In this document: in pieces, positions 54,101-62,664 of the stretch
Layout of the letters: every line of letters begins with the position of its first letter
Numbering within the stretch: the first letter of the stretch is position 1
From: Cupriavidus pampae
GTDB taxonomy: Bacteria > Pseudomonadota > Gammaproteobacteria > Burkholderiales > Burkholderiaceae
Length of the DNA stretch: 64,000 bases
Direction of reading: 5' to 3'
Assembly (NCBI RefSeq): GCF_914271485.1
Contig: NZ_CAJZAG010000006.1
Coordinates: 310,001 to 374,000, forward strand
Translations under genes and position numbers: made by a program
Notes under the pieces: model-generated
What the model was told of the DNA's origin: nothing
Database searches by the model: none
What the model saw: the letters and a program-made list of their open reading frames with translations, nothing else

Positions 54101-55038
54101 GGTGCGCGGAAACCGGACTCGCCGGGACCCGGCGAGCGCGCGGGACCGCCGAACAGCACGCTGTTGGGCTGATCGCCGAACTGGCCGGCCGCGCGATCGA
54201 TGCTGCGGACGGTCTGGCGCGCATCGCGCGCGAGGCCGTTGATCTGCGGCAGCGTCTCTTCGTTGATGGTACTCGCGGCCGCCTGCACGGAGTCGGTGGC
54301 CACCTGCAGATCGTTGCCGACCTTGTTGACGGTGCGCATCACGGTGCCATTGGGGCTGGCGAGTTCATCGGTCATGCGGCGCGCCGAGGCCAGCGTGGCA
54401 TTGAGGCTGTCCACGGCCTTGGGCAGTTTCTCCGCGGTCGGCTGCAGCGTGCGCGCAAGCTTCGTATAGTTCTCGGCGGTCTCGTGCATCGAGCGGATGG
54501 TGGACATCAGCTCGTCGCGATTGGTGGTCTGGAACATCTCGTTCAGCGACGCCATCAGCGTCTCGGTCTGCGTCAGCAGCGAATCGCCACGCTTTTCCAG
54601 TTCTTCGAAGAAGCCCGGCCGCATCACGATGCGCGCGGGTTCGCGCGCCGAGGTGCGCAACGGCGGCGACGCCGTGCCGGCGCCTTCCTCGCGCGCGGTG
54701 TCGTCAAGCTGCACGTAGGCGATACCGGTCACGCCCTGAAAGCCGAGGGTGGCGTACGTGGTGCGTGTGATCGGCGTGTCCTGATTGACGTTGATGCGCA
54801 CGATGATCTGGCCCGGCACCTGTGGATCGAAGCGAATCGATACCACCTTGCCCACGTCGAGCCCGCGATACTTGACGTCCGCCTGCGGGCCCAGGCCGTT
54901 GACGGTGGAGCGCGTGATGAGGTCGAAGGGCACGCGCACCGCGTGGTCGCTGCTGAACCAGAACACCGAGAACAGCACCAGCACGGCCAGGCCGATCGTG
55001 AAGCACCCCGCGAGGAAGGCGTTCGATTTGTTTTCCAT
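54097..55038 (-). CDS. MCE-domain (MlaD-family) lipid transport protein
   Basis: A 313-residue periplasmic protein anchored by one N-terminal helix (residues about 8-28, AGCFTIGLAVLVLFSVFWF). A single MCE domain (about 35-125) has PFDLITRSTVNGLGPQADVKYRGLDVGKV and FQGVTGIAYVQLDD. A long predicted alpha-helical/coiled-coil region (about 145-300) may form a tube across the periplasm. It carries lipids between the inner-membrane ABC transporter and the outer membrane. Both ends overlap neighbouring genes by 4 bp. Confidence 0.93.
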   Translation of the reverse strand: MENKSNAFLAGCFTIGLAVLVLFSVFWFSSDHAVRVPFDLITRSTVNGLGPQADVKYRGLDVGKVVSIRFDPQVPGQIIVRINVNQDTPITRTTYATLGFQGVTGIAYVQLDDTAREEGAGTASPPLRTSAREPARIVMRPGFFEELEKRGDSLLTQTETLMASLNEMFQTTNRDELMSTIRSMHETAENYTKLARTLQPTAEKLPKAVDSLNATLASARRMTDELASPNGTVMRTVNKVGNDLQVATDSVQAAASTINEETLPQINGLARDARQTVRSIDRAAGQFGDQPNSVLFGGPARSPGPGESGFRAP

Positions 55039-55838
55039 CAGGCTTCTCCGTGAGGCGGCACTGCCAGCGCCTGCATCGCTCGCTGGGCGCGTTCGCCCAG
55101 GAAATATTCGTGGATGAACGGATGATCGACCTTGATCACCTCCGCGATTGGCGCGGCCGCGAGCACCTTGTGATCGGCCAGCACGGCCACGCGGTCCGAC
55201 AACGCCACGAGGGTGTCGAGGTCATGCGTGATCATCACCACGGTCAGGCCGAGTTCGGTGCGCAATTCGCGAATCAGCGCGACGTAGTCGTCCGACGCCA
55301 TCGGGTCCAGGCCCGCGGTCGGTTCGTCGAGGAACACCAGTTCCGGCTCCAGCGACAGCGCGCGCGCGAGCGCCACGCGCTTGATCATGCCACCGGACAG
55401 GTCCGACGGCATCTTGTCCGCATCGCGCGCGGACAGGCCAACCAGCTGCAGCTTGAGCAGCGCGGCCTGACAGATCAGGTTGTCGGGCAGCGCGCGCAGT
55501 TCGCGCATCGGCAGCGCGATATTGTCGATGACGGACAGCGCCGAGAACAGCGCGCCGCGCTGGAATTGCAGGCCCCATCGATTGCGCAGCGCCTGCAATT
55601 GCGCGGGGCGCAGCGTGGCGGGCGTTTCGCCGAACACCTTGATGGTGCCCGAGGTGGGTCGCTCGAGTCCGACGATCTGGCGCAGCAGCACGGTCTTGCC
55701 GGTGCCCGAACCGCCGACGATCGACAGCACCTCGCCGCGGTACACATCGAGGTTCAGCCCATCGTGCACCACCGCGTCGCCGTAGCGCTTGACGAGGTTG
55801 CGGACCTCGATGATTTTCTCAGGAGTTGGCGCGTTCAT
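55038..55838 (-). CDS. MlaF-family ABC transporter ATPase
   Basis: A 266-residue ATPase of an MCE lipid transport system. Walker A is GGSGTGKT, the signature LSGGMIKRVALARAL (the GGM form is typical of Mla/MCE ATPases), Walker B ELVFLDEPTAGLDP and the H-loop MITHDLD. It starts at 55838, where ATGA overlaps the permease stop. The longer open frame in this direction runs antisense through the permease region in another frame and is not coding. Confidence 0.96.
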   Translation of the reverse strand: MNAPTPEKIIEVRNLVKRYGDAVVHDGLNLDVYRGEVLSIVGGSGTGKTVLLRQIVGLERPTSGTIKVFGETPATLRPAQLQALRNRWGLQFQRGALFSALSVIDNIALPMRELRALPDNLICQAALLKLQLVGLSARDADKMPSDLSGGMIKRVALARALSLEPELVFLDEPTAGLDPMASDDYVALIRELRTELGLTVVMITHDLDTLVALSDRVAVLADHKVLAAAPIAEVIKVDHPFIHEYFLGERAQRAMQALAVPPHGEA

Positions 55839-56965
55839 ATGCCGACGTCCTTGAACAGGATCGCGATGATGGCGTCGGCGACGATCACCACCGTGATCGA
55901 CGTCACCACCGACGCGGTCGTGCCCGCGCCAAGGCTCTGCGTGTTCGGCTTGATGCGCAGGCCGAAGTGGCATGCGGTCAGCGCGATCAGCACGCCGAAC
56001 ACCGCGCCCTTGCCGAGCCCGAGCCACAGGTTGGCCACCGGCACCGCATCGGGCAGCTGGCGCAGGAAGTAGGAGTAGCTGATATCGAGCTGCAGCCGTG
56101 CGGCGGTCATGCCGCCCAACAGCGCCAGCAGATCGGTCCACGCGACCAGCAGCGGCATCGACACCGCGAGCGCGATCACGCGCGGCATGATCAGCCGGAA
56201 GCCGTGCGAGATGCCCATGACGCTCATCGCGTCGAGTTCCTCGGTCACGCGCATCACCCCGATCTGTGCGGTGATGGCCGAGCCCGAACGGCCGGCGATC
56301 AGGATCGCCGCCAGCACCGGCCCCAGTTCGCGGATCACCGCCATGCCGAGGATATTGACGATGAACGTGCTGGCGCCGAATGTGCGCAGCTGGTTCGCCG
56401 ACAGATAGGACAGCACGATGCCGATCAGGAAGCCGACCAGCGCCGTGATGCCCAGCGCCTTGTAGCCGATGCTGTAGATATTGGCCGAGATCTCGCGCCA
56501 CGGGCCGCGCTGTGGCGCGCGCAGAAAGCGCAGCAGGTCGAACGCGAGCTGCCCCAGCATCGTCACGCCGTTGGCCAGCTGCATGAACATCGACAGGATG
56601 CCGGCGCCGAGCACCGTGATCGGATTGAATCGATCGACCATGCGTTTCTTCCAGCCGTCGGTCTTCAGGCTGGCGATGCGCGCGAACACGCGGTGCTGCC
56701 CCTCGTCCGCGGTCAGGTGGGTGGGCAGCTTGCCCTGCCACGCCTGCCAGATCAGCTGCGCGCCGATATGGTCGAGCCGGTCCACGCCGGCCAGGGTCCA
56801 TTCGGCGCTGTCGGGGGCGTTGGCCAGCGACTTCAGTTGCGAACGCAGATCGCGCGCGCCTCCGCAGTCCGCGAGCGCGAGCGCGGTCCAGTCGCCCTGC
56901 AGGGCAATCCTGCAGGTGCCATCCTGGCGCTTGATATCGATAGCGGGCGTCGTCGGGCGATCCAA
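55835..56965 (-). CDS. MlaE-family ABC permease with N-terminal STAS-like domain
   Basis: A 376-residue permease. Residues 1-95 look like an STAS/MlaB-like domain (CRIALQGDWTALALADCGG, WTLAGVDRLDHIGAQLIWQAW), and the rest is the MlaE membrane domain with five or six helices (GFLIGIVLSYLSANQLRTFGA, FIVNILGMAVIRELGPVLAAILIAGRSGSAITAQIGVMRVTEE). No ATG fits the N-terminus, so a TTG at 56963-56965 is my best start; this is uncertain. Fusion of the STAS part makes a separate mlaB unnecessary. It is the first gene of the four-gene MCE operon and is divergent from birA. Confidence 0.88.
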   Translation of the reverse strand: MDRPTTPAIDIKRQDGTCRIALQGDWTALALADCGGARDLRSQLKSLANAPDSAEWTLAGVDRLDHIGAQLIWQAWQGKLPTHLTADEGQHRVFARIASLKTDGWKKRMVDRFNPITVLGAGILSMFMQLANGVTMLGQLAFDLLRFLRAPQRGPWREISANIYSIGYKALGITALVGFLIGIVLSYLSANQLRTFGASTFIVNILGMAVIRELGPVLAAILIAGRSGSAITAQIGVMRVTEELDAMSVMGISHGFRLIMPRVIALAVSMPLLVAWTDLLALLGGMTAARLQLDISYSYFLRQLPDAVPVANLWLGLGKGAVFGVLIALTACHFGLRIKPNTQSLGAGTTASVVTSITVVIVADAIIAILFKDVGI

Positions 56966-57146
56966 ATGAAATACCAGCGAAGTGATGGTTGAGTCCCGAA
57001 GGCTGAGTCCCGATTCTATGCTACCGATTGCGATGTGGCGATGAGACTTCCTCTGACACGCGGAAACACGGTGGTTCTCAAAGGGCACGGCTACAATGCA
57101 CGACCATTCCTGCGCCCAACGGGCGCAACCGTCCACGCCAGCCGTC

Positions 57147-58091
57147 ATGTCCGACCCGCTTCGTTCCCCCGCTAGTTCCGCGGGCCCCTCCGCCGCCCCC
57201 TGCGCCGACCCCCGCGCCACCAAGCCGGCGCCCTGGCGCATCGACGCCGCCGCGCTACGCGCCGCGCTCGTGGGCCCGGCGCGCCGCTGGGCGGTCGAGA
57301 CCGTCGAGGAAACCGGCTCGACCAACGCGGACCTCGTACACGCGTGCCGCATGGCCGAGTGGCCAGCGGCCGATGGTGAGGCCGATGGTGAGGCCAGCGG
57401 CGTGCAGGTACGACATACCTACCTCCAGACCGCTGGGCGCGGCCGGCAGGGCCGGCCATGGCAACAGGGGCAGGCCGGACTGACATTCTCGGTGGCGCTG
57501 CCGCTCGCGCTGCCATTGGCGCGGCTGGCAGGGCTGAGCCTCGCAGTGGGACTGGCCGTGGCCGAGGCGCTCGACGACTGCATGGGCGCGGACTCCACGT
57601 CACCGGCTACGCCCGTCCGCCTGAAATGGCCCAACGACCTGCAGGTGGACGGCCGCAAGCTGGCCGGCATCCTGATCGAGACCGTGCCCGCTGGCACGGG
57701 GCGGGTCTGGGCCGTGGTCGGCATCGGCATCAACCTTGTGCGTGACGCGGCGACGGAAGCCGCGCTGGGCCGCGCGCTCGCGGGCGTGGAAGAGGTGCTG
57801 CCGGGCTTCGACGTCCGGCACGACGCCACGCGCGTGTTCGCCGCCGTGCTCAACCGGCTGGCCGCCATGCGCGAGGTGTTCGTGGCGGAGGGCCTGGCGC
57901 CGATGACCGCGCGCTGGTCCGCGCGCGACGCGTTTCGCGACGAGCCGGTGCGCCTGTTGCAGGACGGCCGCCTGATCGCCGAAGGCCTGGCGCGCGGCGT
58001 GGATGACGAGGGCCATCTGCTGCTCGAGACCGACGCGGGCCTGCAACGTGTGACCAGCGGCGAAGTGTCGTTGCGGGGAGCGCAAGCATGA
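57147..58091 (+). CDS. birA: Biotin--[acetyl-CoA-carboxylase] ligase (monofunctional BirA)
   Basis: A 314-residue ligase that attaches biotin to the biotin carboxyl carrier protein. Motifs visible are [34 protein letters not shown] (biotinyl-AMP loop), [22 protein letters not shown] and VVGIGINL, then a C-terminal SH3-like domain. There is no N-terminal helix-turn-helix, so it does not repress the bio genes. An in-frame ATG at 57096 is an alternative start. A 12-bp duplication (GATGGTGAGGCC twice, 57372-57395) encodes ADGEADGEA. coaX overlaps by 4 bp. Confidence 0.95.
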   Translation: MSDPLRSPASSAGPSAAPCADPRATKPAPWRIDAAALRAALVGPARRWAVETVEETGSTNADLVHACRMAEWPAADGEADGEASGVQVRHTYLQTAGRGRQGRPWQQGQAGLTFSVALPLALPLARLAGLSLAVGLAVAEALDDCMGADSTSPATPVRLKWPNDLQVDGRKLAGILIETVPAGTGRVWAVVGIGINLVRDAATEAALGRALAGVEEVLPGFDVRHDATRVFAAVLNRLAAMREVFVAEGLAPMTARWSARDAFRDEPVRLLQDGRLIAEGLARGVDDEGHLLLETDAGLQRVTSGEVSLRGAQA

Positions 58092-58906
58092 GCGCGCTGC
58101 TGATCGATATTGGCAACACGCGCCTCAAGTGGGCGTGGTGCGCCACGCTCGAAGCGGATCCGTCGGTGGCGCAGCCCTGGCACTTTGACGGGGCGATTGC
58201 CCATGGCGCCCCGCAAGAGGCAGCCGAGCTGGGCCAGACCGTCGAGGCCTGGCGTGCGCTGGCCGCGGCAGGGGCGCAGGTACCGGAAGTCTGGATCGCC
58301 AACGTGGCTGGCGACGCGGGCGCCGAGCGCGCCAACGCGCTGCTCAAGCAGGCGTTTGGTGGCGCGGCCCCGCTGGAATGGGTACGCACGACGGCCGCGT
58401 ATGGCGACCTCGTCAACGGCTACCGGGAGCCCACGCAACTCGGTGTCGACCGTTGGGTCGGGGCGATCGGCGCGCATCGCCGGTATCCCGGTGAAACGTT
58501 GCTGCTGGTCACCGCCGGCACCGCGACCACGCTCGATATCATCACCGCCAGCGCCGACGGGGCACGGTTCGATGGCGGGCTGATCCTGCCGGGGCTGGCG
58601 CTGATGCTCGGCGCGCTCGCCCGCAATACGGCGCAACTTCCGGCGCTTGATGTCACCGATACGGTCGCCGCCACGCGCGGAGCGTTGGGCGCTGACAACA
58701 CTCACGACGCCATCGCCGCCGGCTGCCTGGCCGCGCAGACTGGCGCCATCGCCCAGACATGGCGTGCGCTCGCGGCCCGCGGGCCGGTGCGCTGCGTGCT
58801 GTCGGGCGGCGCGCGCCATGCGCTGGCCGGCGCACTCGCGATGCCGATCGAGTTGCACGATAATCTGGTGTTACTTGGGCTGCACGCTATGGCCTTGCGC
58901 CGCTAA
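58088..58906 (+). CDS. coaX: Type III pantothenate kinase CoaX
   Basis: A 272-residue enzyme that phosphorylates pantothenate, the first step of coenzyme A synthesis. Motifs: [14 protein letters not shown] (P-loop of the ASKHA fold), [33 protein letters not shown] and [16 protein letters not shown]. Its ATG overlaps the birA stop, a very common arrangement in beta-proteobacteria. A non-type-I kinase is the norm in this group. Confidence 0.95.
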   Translation: MSALLIDIGNTRLKWAWCATLEADPSVAQPWHFDGAIAHGAPQEAAELGQTVEAWRALAAAGAQVPEVWIANVAGDAGAERANALLKQAFGGAAPLEWVRTTAAYGDLVNGYREPTQLGVDRWVGAIGAHRRYPGETLLLVTAGTATTLDIITASADGARFDGGLILPGLALMLGALARNTAQLPALDVTDTVAATRGALGADNTHDAIAAGCLAAQTGAIAQTWRALAARGPVRCVLSGGARHALAGALAMPIELHDNLVLLGLHAMALRR

Positions 58907-59051
58907 ACTCGGTGCCTGGCCTCAGTGCCCGACGATACGGGCGCCTGAATCGGATAGTTCGTGGACCCTTCGCGGACCTTTTTCGGACCCTTCGCGCGCC
59001 CGTTTCACAACGCAGACCGCAAGGTCGCTCAACCCCACACCGCTCGCCTCG

Positions 59052-59786
59052 ATGCCGAACAAAGGCCTGACCGTATCGCTGCTGATCCTGCTGGTCATCA
59101 ACGCGCTGCTGCTTGCGGCCGCCTGGGGTGTGTTCGGCCCCGAGCCACTGGCTGGCTGGATGGAAAGCCCGCGCGAGCCGCAGCGCGTGGATCAGCAGGT
59201 GCGCAAGGAACGCATGGAAGTCGTGCCAGCGAGCGCGCCCGGGGCCAGCAACAGCACCGCGCCACGGGGCAGCCTGAGCAGCGTCACGGGCGTTGCCGCC
59301 ACCAAGATCGTGGCCGCCGCGACCGGCGTCTGTCTGGAACTGGGTGGCTTTACGCCGACCGGCGCCCGACGCGCCACCGAAGCACTGGCCACCCTGCCGG
59401 TGGAAGCGTTCGAACGGGAGCAGCAGGTGCGCTGGTGGGTCCATCTGCCCGCGCAGCCGACGCAGGACAATGCGGATCGCAAGCTGGCCGAACTGCGCCG
59501 GCGCCATGTGACCGACGTCGCGGTGGTGACCAGCGGCACGTCGGAGACGCAGATGACCTACACGGTGTCGCTCGGACTGTTCCATGAACGTGAGCGCGCG
59601 GAGCGATTTCTGGAGACGTTGCGCGGACAGGGCGTGCGCACGGCGATGATCAGCGATGCGCCGCGCGCGGTGTCGCGCCAATGGCTGCGTGTGCGACGCG
59701 TCGATGAAACCGCGCGCGCGCAACTGGAAGACGTAAAGCGGAAATTTGGCGCGGAAGACCTGCAGGCCTGCGCGCTGGCGAGCTGA
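59052..59786 (+). CDS. SPOR-domain-like membrane-anchored protein
   Basis: A 244-residue protein with one N-terminal membrane helix (GLTVSLLILLVINALLLAAAWGVFG), a Ser/Pro-rich linker and a C-terminal part of about 130 residues that resembles a SPOR fold (RWWVHLPAQPTQDNADRKLAEL, then TYTVSLGLFHERERAERFLETLRGQGVRTAM). SPOR domains bind denuded peptidoglycan at division sites. It commonly follows birA-coaX in Burkholderiales. The ATG at 59052 is chosen because it begins the helix; the open frame upstream is antisense/out-of-frame to coaX. Confidence 0.75.
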   Translation: MPNKGLTVSLLILLVINALLLAAAWGVFGPEPLAGWMESPREPQRVDQQVRKERMEVVPASAPGASNSTAPRGSLSSVTGVAATKIVAAATGVCLELGGFTPTGARRATEALATLPVEAFEREQQVRWWVHLPAQPTQDNADRKLAELRRRHVTDVAVVTSGTSETQMTYTVSLGLFHERERAERFLETLRGQGVRTAMISDAPRAVSRQWLRVRRVDETARAQLEDVKRKFGAEDLQACALAS

Positions 59787-59799
59787 TCCGTGGATCAGC
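59782..59799. other. Palindrome covering both stop codons of two convergent genes
   Basis: GCTGATCC (59782-59789) and GGATCAGC (59792-59799) are perfect inverted repeats with a 2-base spacer. The TGA of the SPOR gene and the TGA of rfaE2 each lie in one arm. It may work as a small bidirectional hairpin. Confidence 0.6.
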
Positions 59800-60289
59800 G
59801 CTGCTGGCGAACCTTCGTCAGCAGCTTGGTGGTGGAGCGGTCGTGGAGGAAGTTGATCGCGTACGCCTGGCCGCCCCAGCTGCGCACCAGTCGCGTTTCC
59901 TCGAGCGTATCGATATCGTAGTCGCCGCCCTTGACGTAGACGTCGGGCCGCACGAGCCGGATCAGTTCCACTGGCGTCTGCTCGCGGAACATCGCCACCA
60001 GATCCACTGCGCCGAGCGCCGCAATCAGCGCCATGCGATCGGCTTCATGATTGAGCGGCCGATCGTCGCCCTTGCCGAGCATCTTCACCGACGCATCGCT
60101 GTTGACACCCACCACCAGACTCGCGCCCATCGCGCGCGCCTGCGCGAGGTAGGTCGCGTGCCCGCGATGCAGGATGTCGAACACCCCATTGGTGAACACG
60201 AGCGGACGCGGCAACGCGGCGACGGCCGCGTGCAACGCGGCGACGTCGTCCGCGGGGACGAGTTTCGATTCGAAAGCGGGAGCCGTCAT
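59795..60289 (-). CDS. rfaE2: D-glycero-beta-D-manno-heptose 1-phosphate adenylyltransferase
   Basis: A 164-residue nucleotidyltransferase that makes ADP-heptose for the lipopolysaccharide inner core. The signature is VFTNGVFDILHRGHATYLAQARAMGASLVVGVNSDASVK, with the HxGH motif as HRGH, and a later YVKGGDYDIDTLEETRLVRSWGG. In E. coli this activity is fused to the kinase in HldE; here it is a stand-alone protein, as in many beta-proteobacteria. The start at 60289 is MTAPAFESKLV. A frame to 60331 is less likely. Confidence 0.95.
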   Translation of the reverse strand: MTAPAFESKLVPADDVAALHAAVAALPRPLVFTNGVFDILHRGHATYLAQARAMGASLVVGVNSDASVKMLGKGDDRPLNHEADRMALIAALGAVDLVAMFREQTPVELIRLVRPDVYVKGGDYDIDTLEETRLVRSWGGQAYAINFLHDRSTTKLLTKVRQQR

Positions 60290-60327
60290 AGGGAACGAAC
60301 GCGATGGGCGACCGGGTTGAACCCTGC

Positions 60328-61167
60328 TCACGCGCCCTGCAGGCTCGCGTTCAGTTCCTTGCGATAGCGATTCAGGTCCTGCACCGAGTCGAACGTGCGT
60401 TCGAACAGCAGCGACATGTTGTGCAGAATGCGCTCGATCACCTTCTTCTCCCAGCCTTCGTCGAAGCGGATCTGCTCGTCGAGCCAGTGCTCGAGCCAGT
60501 CCGGATCCGGCAGGCGGGACTGCACGGTGTCGTTGGGGAACAACGCTTTGTTCACGTGCAGGTTGGTCGGGTGCAGCGGCTTTTCGGTACGACGTGCCGA
60601 TGCCATCAGCACGCCGATCTTGGCGAATGCCGCGCGCGCGCTGTCACCGAACTGCGCCAGGTACTTCTTCATGTAGCGCAGATAGGCGCCGCCATGGCGG
60701 GCTTCGTCTTGCGACAGCGTGCGGTAGATGTGCTTGATCACCGGCTCCGTGTGCCATTCGGCCGCACGGCGATACCAGTGATTCAGGCGGATCTCGCCGC
60801 AGAAATGCAGCATCAGCGTTTCCAGCGGCGGCGCCGGGTCGAACTCGAAGCGCACCGCGTGCAGCTCTTCTTCGGTCGGCACGAGGTCCGGACGGAAGCG
60901 GCGCAGGTACTCCATGAGCACGAGCGAATGCTTCTGTTCCTCGAAGAACCAGATGCTCATGAATGCCGAAAAGTCCGAATCGTGCCGGTTGTCACGCAGG
61001 AACATCTCGGTGGCAGGCAGCGCCGACCATTCCGTGATCGCGTTCATGCGGATGGTCTTGGCCTGATCGTCGGTCAACAGGCTGGCGTCGAAGTCATCCC
61101 ATGGGATGTCCTTGTCCATGTGCCAGCGGACCGATTCCAGTGATTTGAACAGTTCGGGGTAGAGCAT
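60328..61167 (-). CDS. Ferritin-like di-iron protein (acyl-ACP desaturase-like motifs)
   Basis: A 279-residue helical protein. Its metal ligands follow the pattern E46 ... E77-xx-H80 (FFEEQKH) ... E125 ... E155-xx-H158 (QDEARH), close to the EENRH/DEKRH motifs of soluble stearoyl-ACP desaturases and to ribonucleotide-reductase-like ferritins. It should hold a di-iron site and activate oxygen. No signal peptide. The substrate could be a fatty acyl group, but a plain ferritin-like role cannot be excluded. A Fur-box-like sequence lies 32-50 bp upstream. It is followed 38 bp later by rfaE2 in the same direction. Confidence 0.82.
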   Translation of the reverse strand: MLYPELFKSLESVRWHMDKDIPWDDFDASLLTDDQAKTIRMNAITEWSALPATEMFLRDNRHDSDFSAFMSIWFFEEQKHSLVLMEYLRRFRPDLVPTEEELHAVRFEFDPAPPLETLMLHFCGEIRLNHWYRRAAEWHTEPVIKHIYRTLSQDEARHGGAYLRYMKKYLAQFGDSARAAFAKIGVLMASARRTEKPLHPTNLHVNKALFPNDTVQSRLPDPDWLEHWLDEQIRFDEGWEKKVIERILHNMSLLFERTFDSVQDLNRYRKELNASLQGA

Positions 61168-61198
61168 GGTAAGCCTTTGAAATTACGGGCGGATTCTA

Positions 61199-61217
61199 CC
61201 AGATGGGAATCATTCTC
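61199..61217 (-). promoter_or_regulatory. Fur-box-like sequence upstream of the di-iron protein gene
   Basis: The minus strand reads GAGAATGATTCCCATCTGG. It matches 12 of 19 positions of the classic Fur consensus (GATAATGATAATCATTATC), with the GAGAATGATT half strongest. It sits 32 to 50 bp before the start codon in an AT-rich stretch, a usual promoter place. Iron control is an inference from this and the di-iron protein. Confidence 0.5.
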
Positions 61218-61368
61218 GAATATTTTCTCTAATTCCTTTTTAGGCGCAAAGCAGTGAAATACAAACGAGTTATACGCCCATTGGCCGCCTCGCTTGACAG
61301 AAATACCAAAACACATGTGCGAAGTGGCGAAAGTGCTATATCGCCTGTGACGTGCTAGTGGGAGTCGT

Positions 61369-62664
61369 TCAAACGCCCAGTCGTTCCCCGACGGCATGGC
61401 TCGGGGCAGCGCCGTGGGTGGTGGGCGCGCCGTGGCCGTGAGCCGGCGGGGCAGTCGTTGACGGCACCACGCCATAGAGAAACGCCGCGATTTCGTCGGC
61501 CTGTGCCTCGGCGTCGCGCTCGCCGAGTGCAAGCAGCGCCTGCGTGAACGCAGGCTCGAACAGCAGATAGCTGGCAAATGCCGCGCCGCGCGCCTCGGTA
61601 CCGCCGAGCGGGGCGAGCAAGGCGCGCACCGTGCGCGGTAATCGGTCGATATGCGCGGCCGCGATGGCTTCGATCGGCTCGCTCGGCGCGATCGTCATCA
61701 CCTCGACTGGCCGCCAGCCCTCGGCATCGCCGGCCACTTCCGGCATGCGCGCGAGCAGGCGGTTGATATGCTGCAGCCGTTCGAGGTCCGCCTGCAGACC
61801 GTCAAGGAAGATGCTTGCCAGCGCCTGGCCGCCGACCTGCGCCAGCGAGGGATAGCCGCCCGCGGGCACGGTATCGAACCAGCCCGCGCGCTGGCGCGAC
61901 GCCGCGCCGATGGCCAGGATGCGCGAAGCGCCGAGGTGGATCGCCGGCGACAGCGGCGACATCTGCCGCATGGTGCCGTCACCGAACCACTCGTGGTGAC
62001 CCTCGATCTCGAGCGGGATCGAGGGAAACAGGAACGGGATCGACGAGGACGCGAGCAGGTGATCGACACCGATGCGCGCTTCCACGGCCACGCGCTGGCT
62101 CCGATGCCAGGGATGGATGCGTCGGTGCGATTGATAGAACGTGACATGGCGCCCGGTGGAGTACGAGAGCGCGGTCACAGCGAACGCGTGGAGCACACCG
62201 GCATCGAGGCTCGCCTGCACGCGCTCGCTGTCGAACAATTCGCCGAGCATGCCGCCCAGCGGCGCGTTGTCGAACAGCGCGCGCGGGGCGCGCCGCGTGG
62301 CCCAGCCGAAAGCGAGCGAAGACAGCCAGCGCGCACCGGATGCGCCTACGCGCAGCACGTCGGTCCGATAAACGTCGTCGGCGTGGATGCCATGCCAGAG
62401 CGCGGCCAGGCTGTCGGCCGCGGCCTGGAAATCGGCGGCGCCGATCGCCAGGCCCGCACCGTTGACCGCACCGGCCGAGGTGCCCGCGATGATGCCGAAC
62501 GGCAGCGGGCCACGTGCCATGCCATGCCGCGCGGCAATGCGCGCGATGCCGGCCAGCACGCCAGCCTGATACGCGGCGCGTGCGCCGCCGCCCATCATGA
62601 TCAGCGCGGTCTGCTGGCGCCGAGGGGCGGGGTTCGAGGCGATGGGTGCAGACGGTGCGATCAC
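61369..62664 (-). CDS. Patatin-like phospholipase/esterase family protein
   Basis: A 431-residue Ser-Asp hydrolase of the patatin family. The oxyanion motif is MMGGGARAAYQAGVLAG, the nucleophile elbow FGIIAGTSAGAVNG and the dyad Asp in HEWFGDGTMRQ. The rest of the protein resembles the DUF3336-less bacterial patatins of Burkholderiales. I place the start at the GTG at 62664 because GTGA overlaps the stop of phaM, so translation is coupled. Members hydrolyse phospholipids or other acyl esters, and the coupling to phaM raises the possibility of action at PHB granules, which is only inference. The longer open frame up to 62970 lies inside phaM. Confidence 0.9.
   Translation of the reverse strand: MIAPSAPIASNPAPRRQQTALIMMGGGARAAYQAGVLAGIARIAARHGMARGPLPFGIIAGTSAGAVNGAGLAIGAADFQAAADSLAALWHGIHADDVYRTDVLRVGASGARWLSSLAFGWATRRAPRALFDNAPLGGMLGELFDSERVQASLDAGVLHAFAVTALSYSTGRHVTFYQSHRRIHPWHRSQRVAVEARIGVDHLLASSSIPFLFPSIPLEIEGHHEWFGDGTMRQMSPLSPAIHLGASRILAIGAASRQRAGWFDTVPAGGYPSLAQVGGQALASIFLDGLQADLERLQHINRLLARMPEVAGDAEGWRPVEVMTIAPSEPIEAIAAAHIDRLPRTVRALLAPLGGTEARGAAFASYLLFEPAFTQALLALGERDAEAQADEIAAFLYGVVPSTTAPPAHGHGAPTTHGAAPSHAVGERLGV

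Noticed and set aside
56966..57352. Possible frameshift or pseudogene at the permease N-terminus because no ATG fits
   Set aside because: The frame is intact and a TTG start gives a normal domain order; the ATG-containing extension is antisense to birA.
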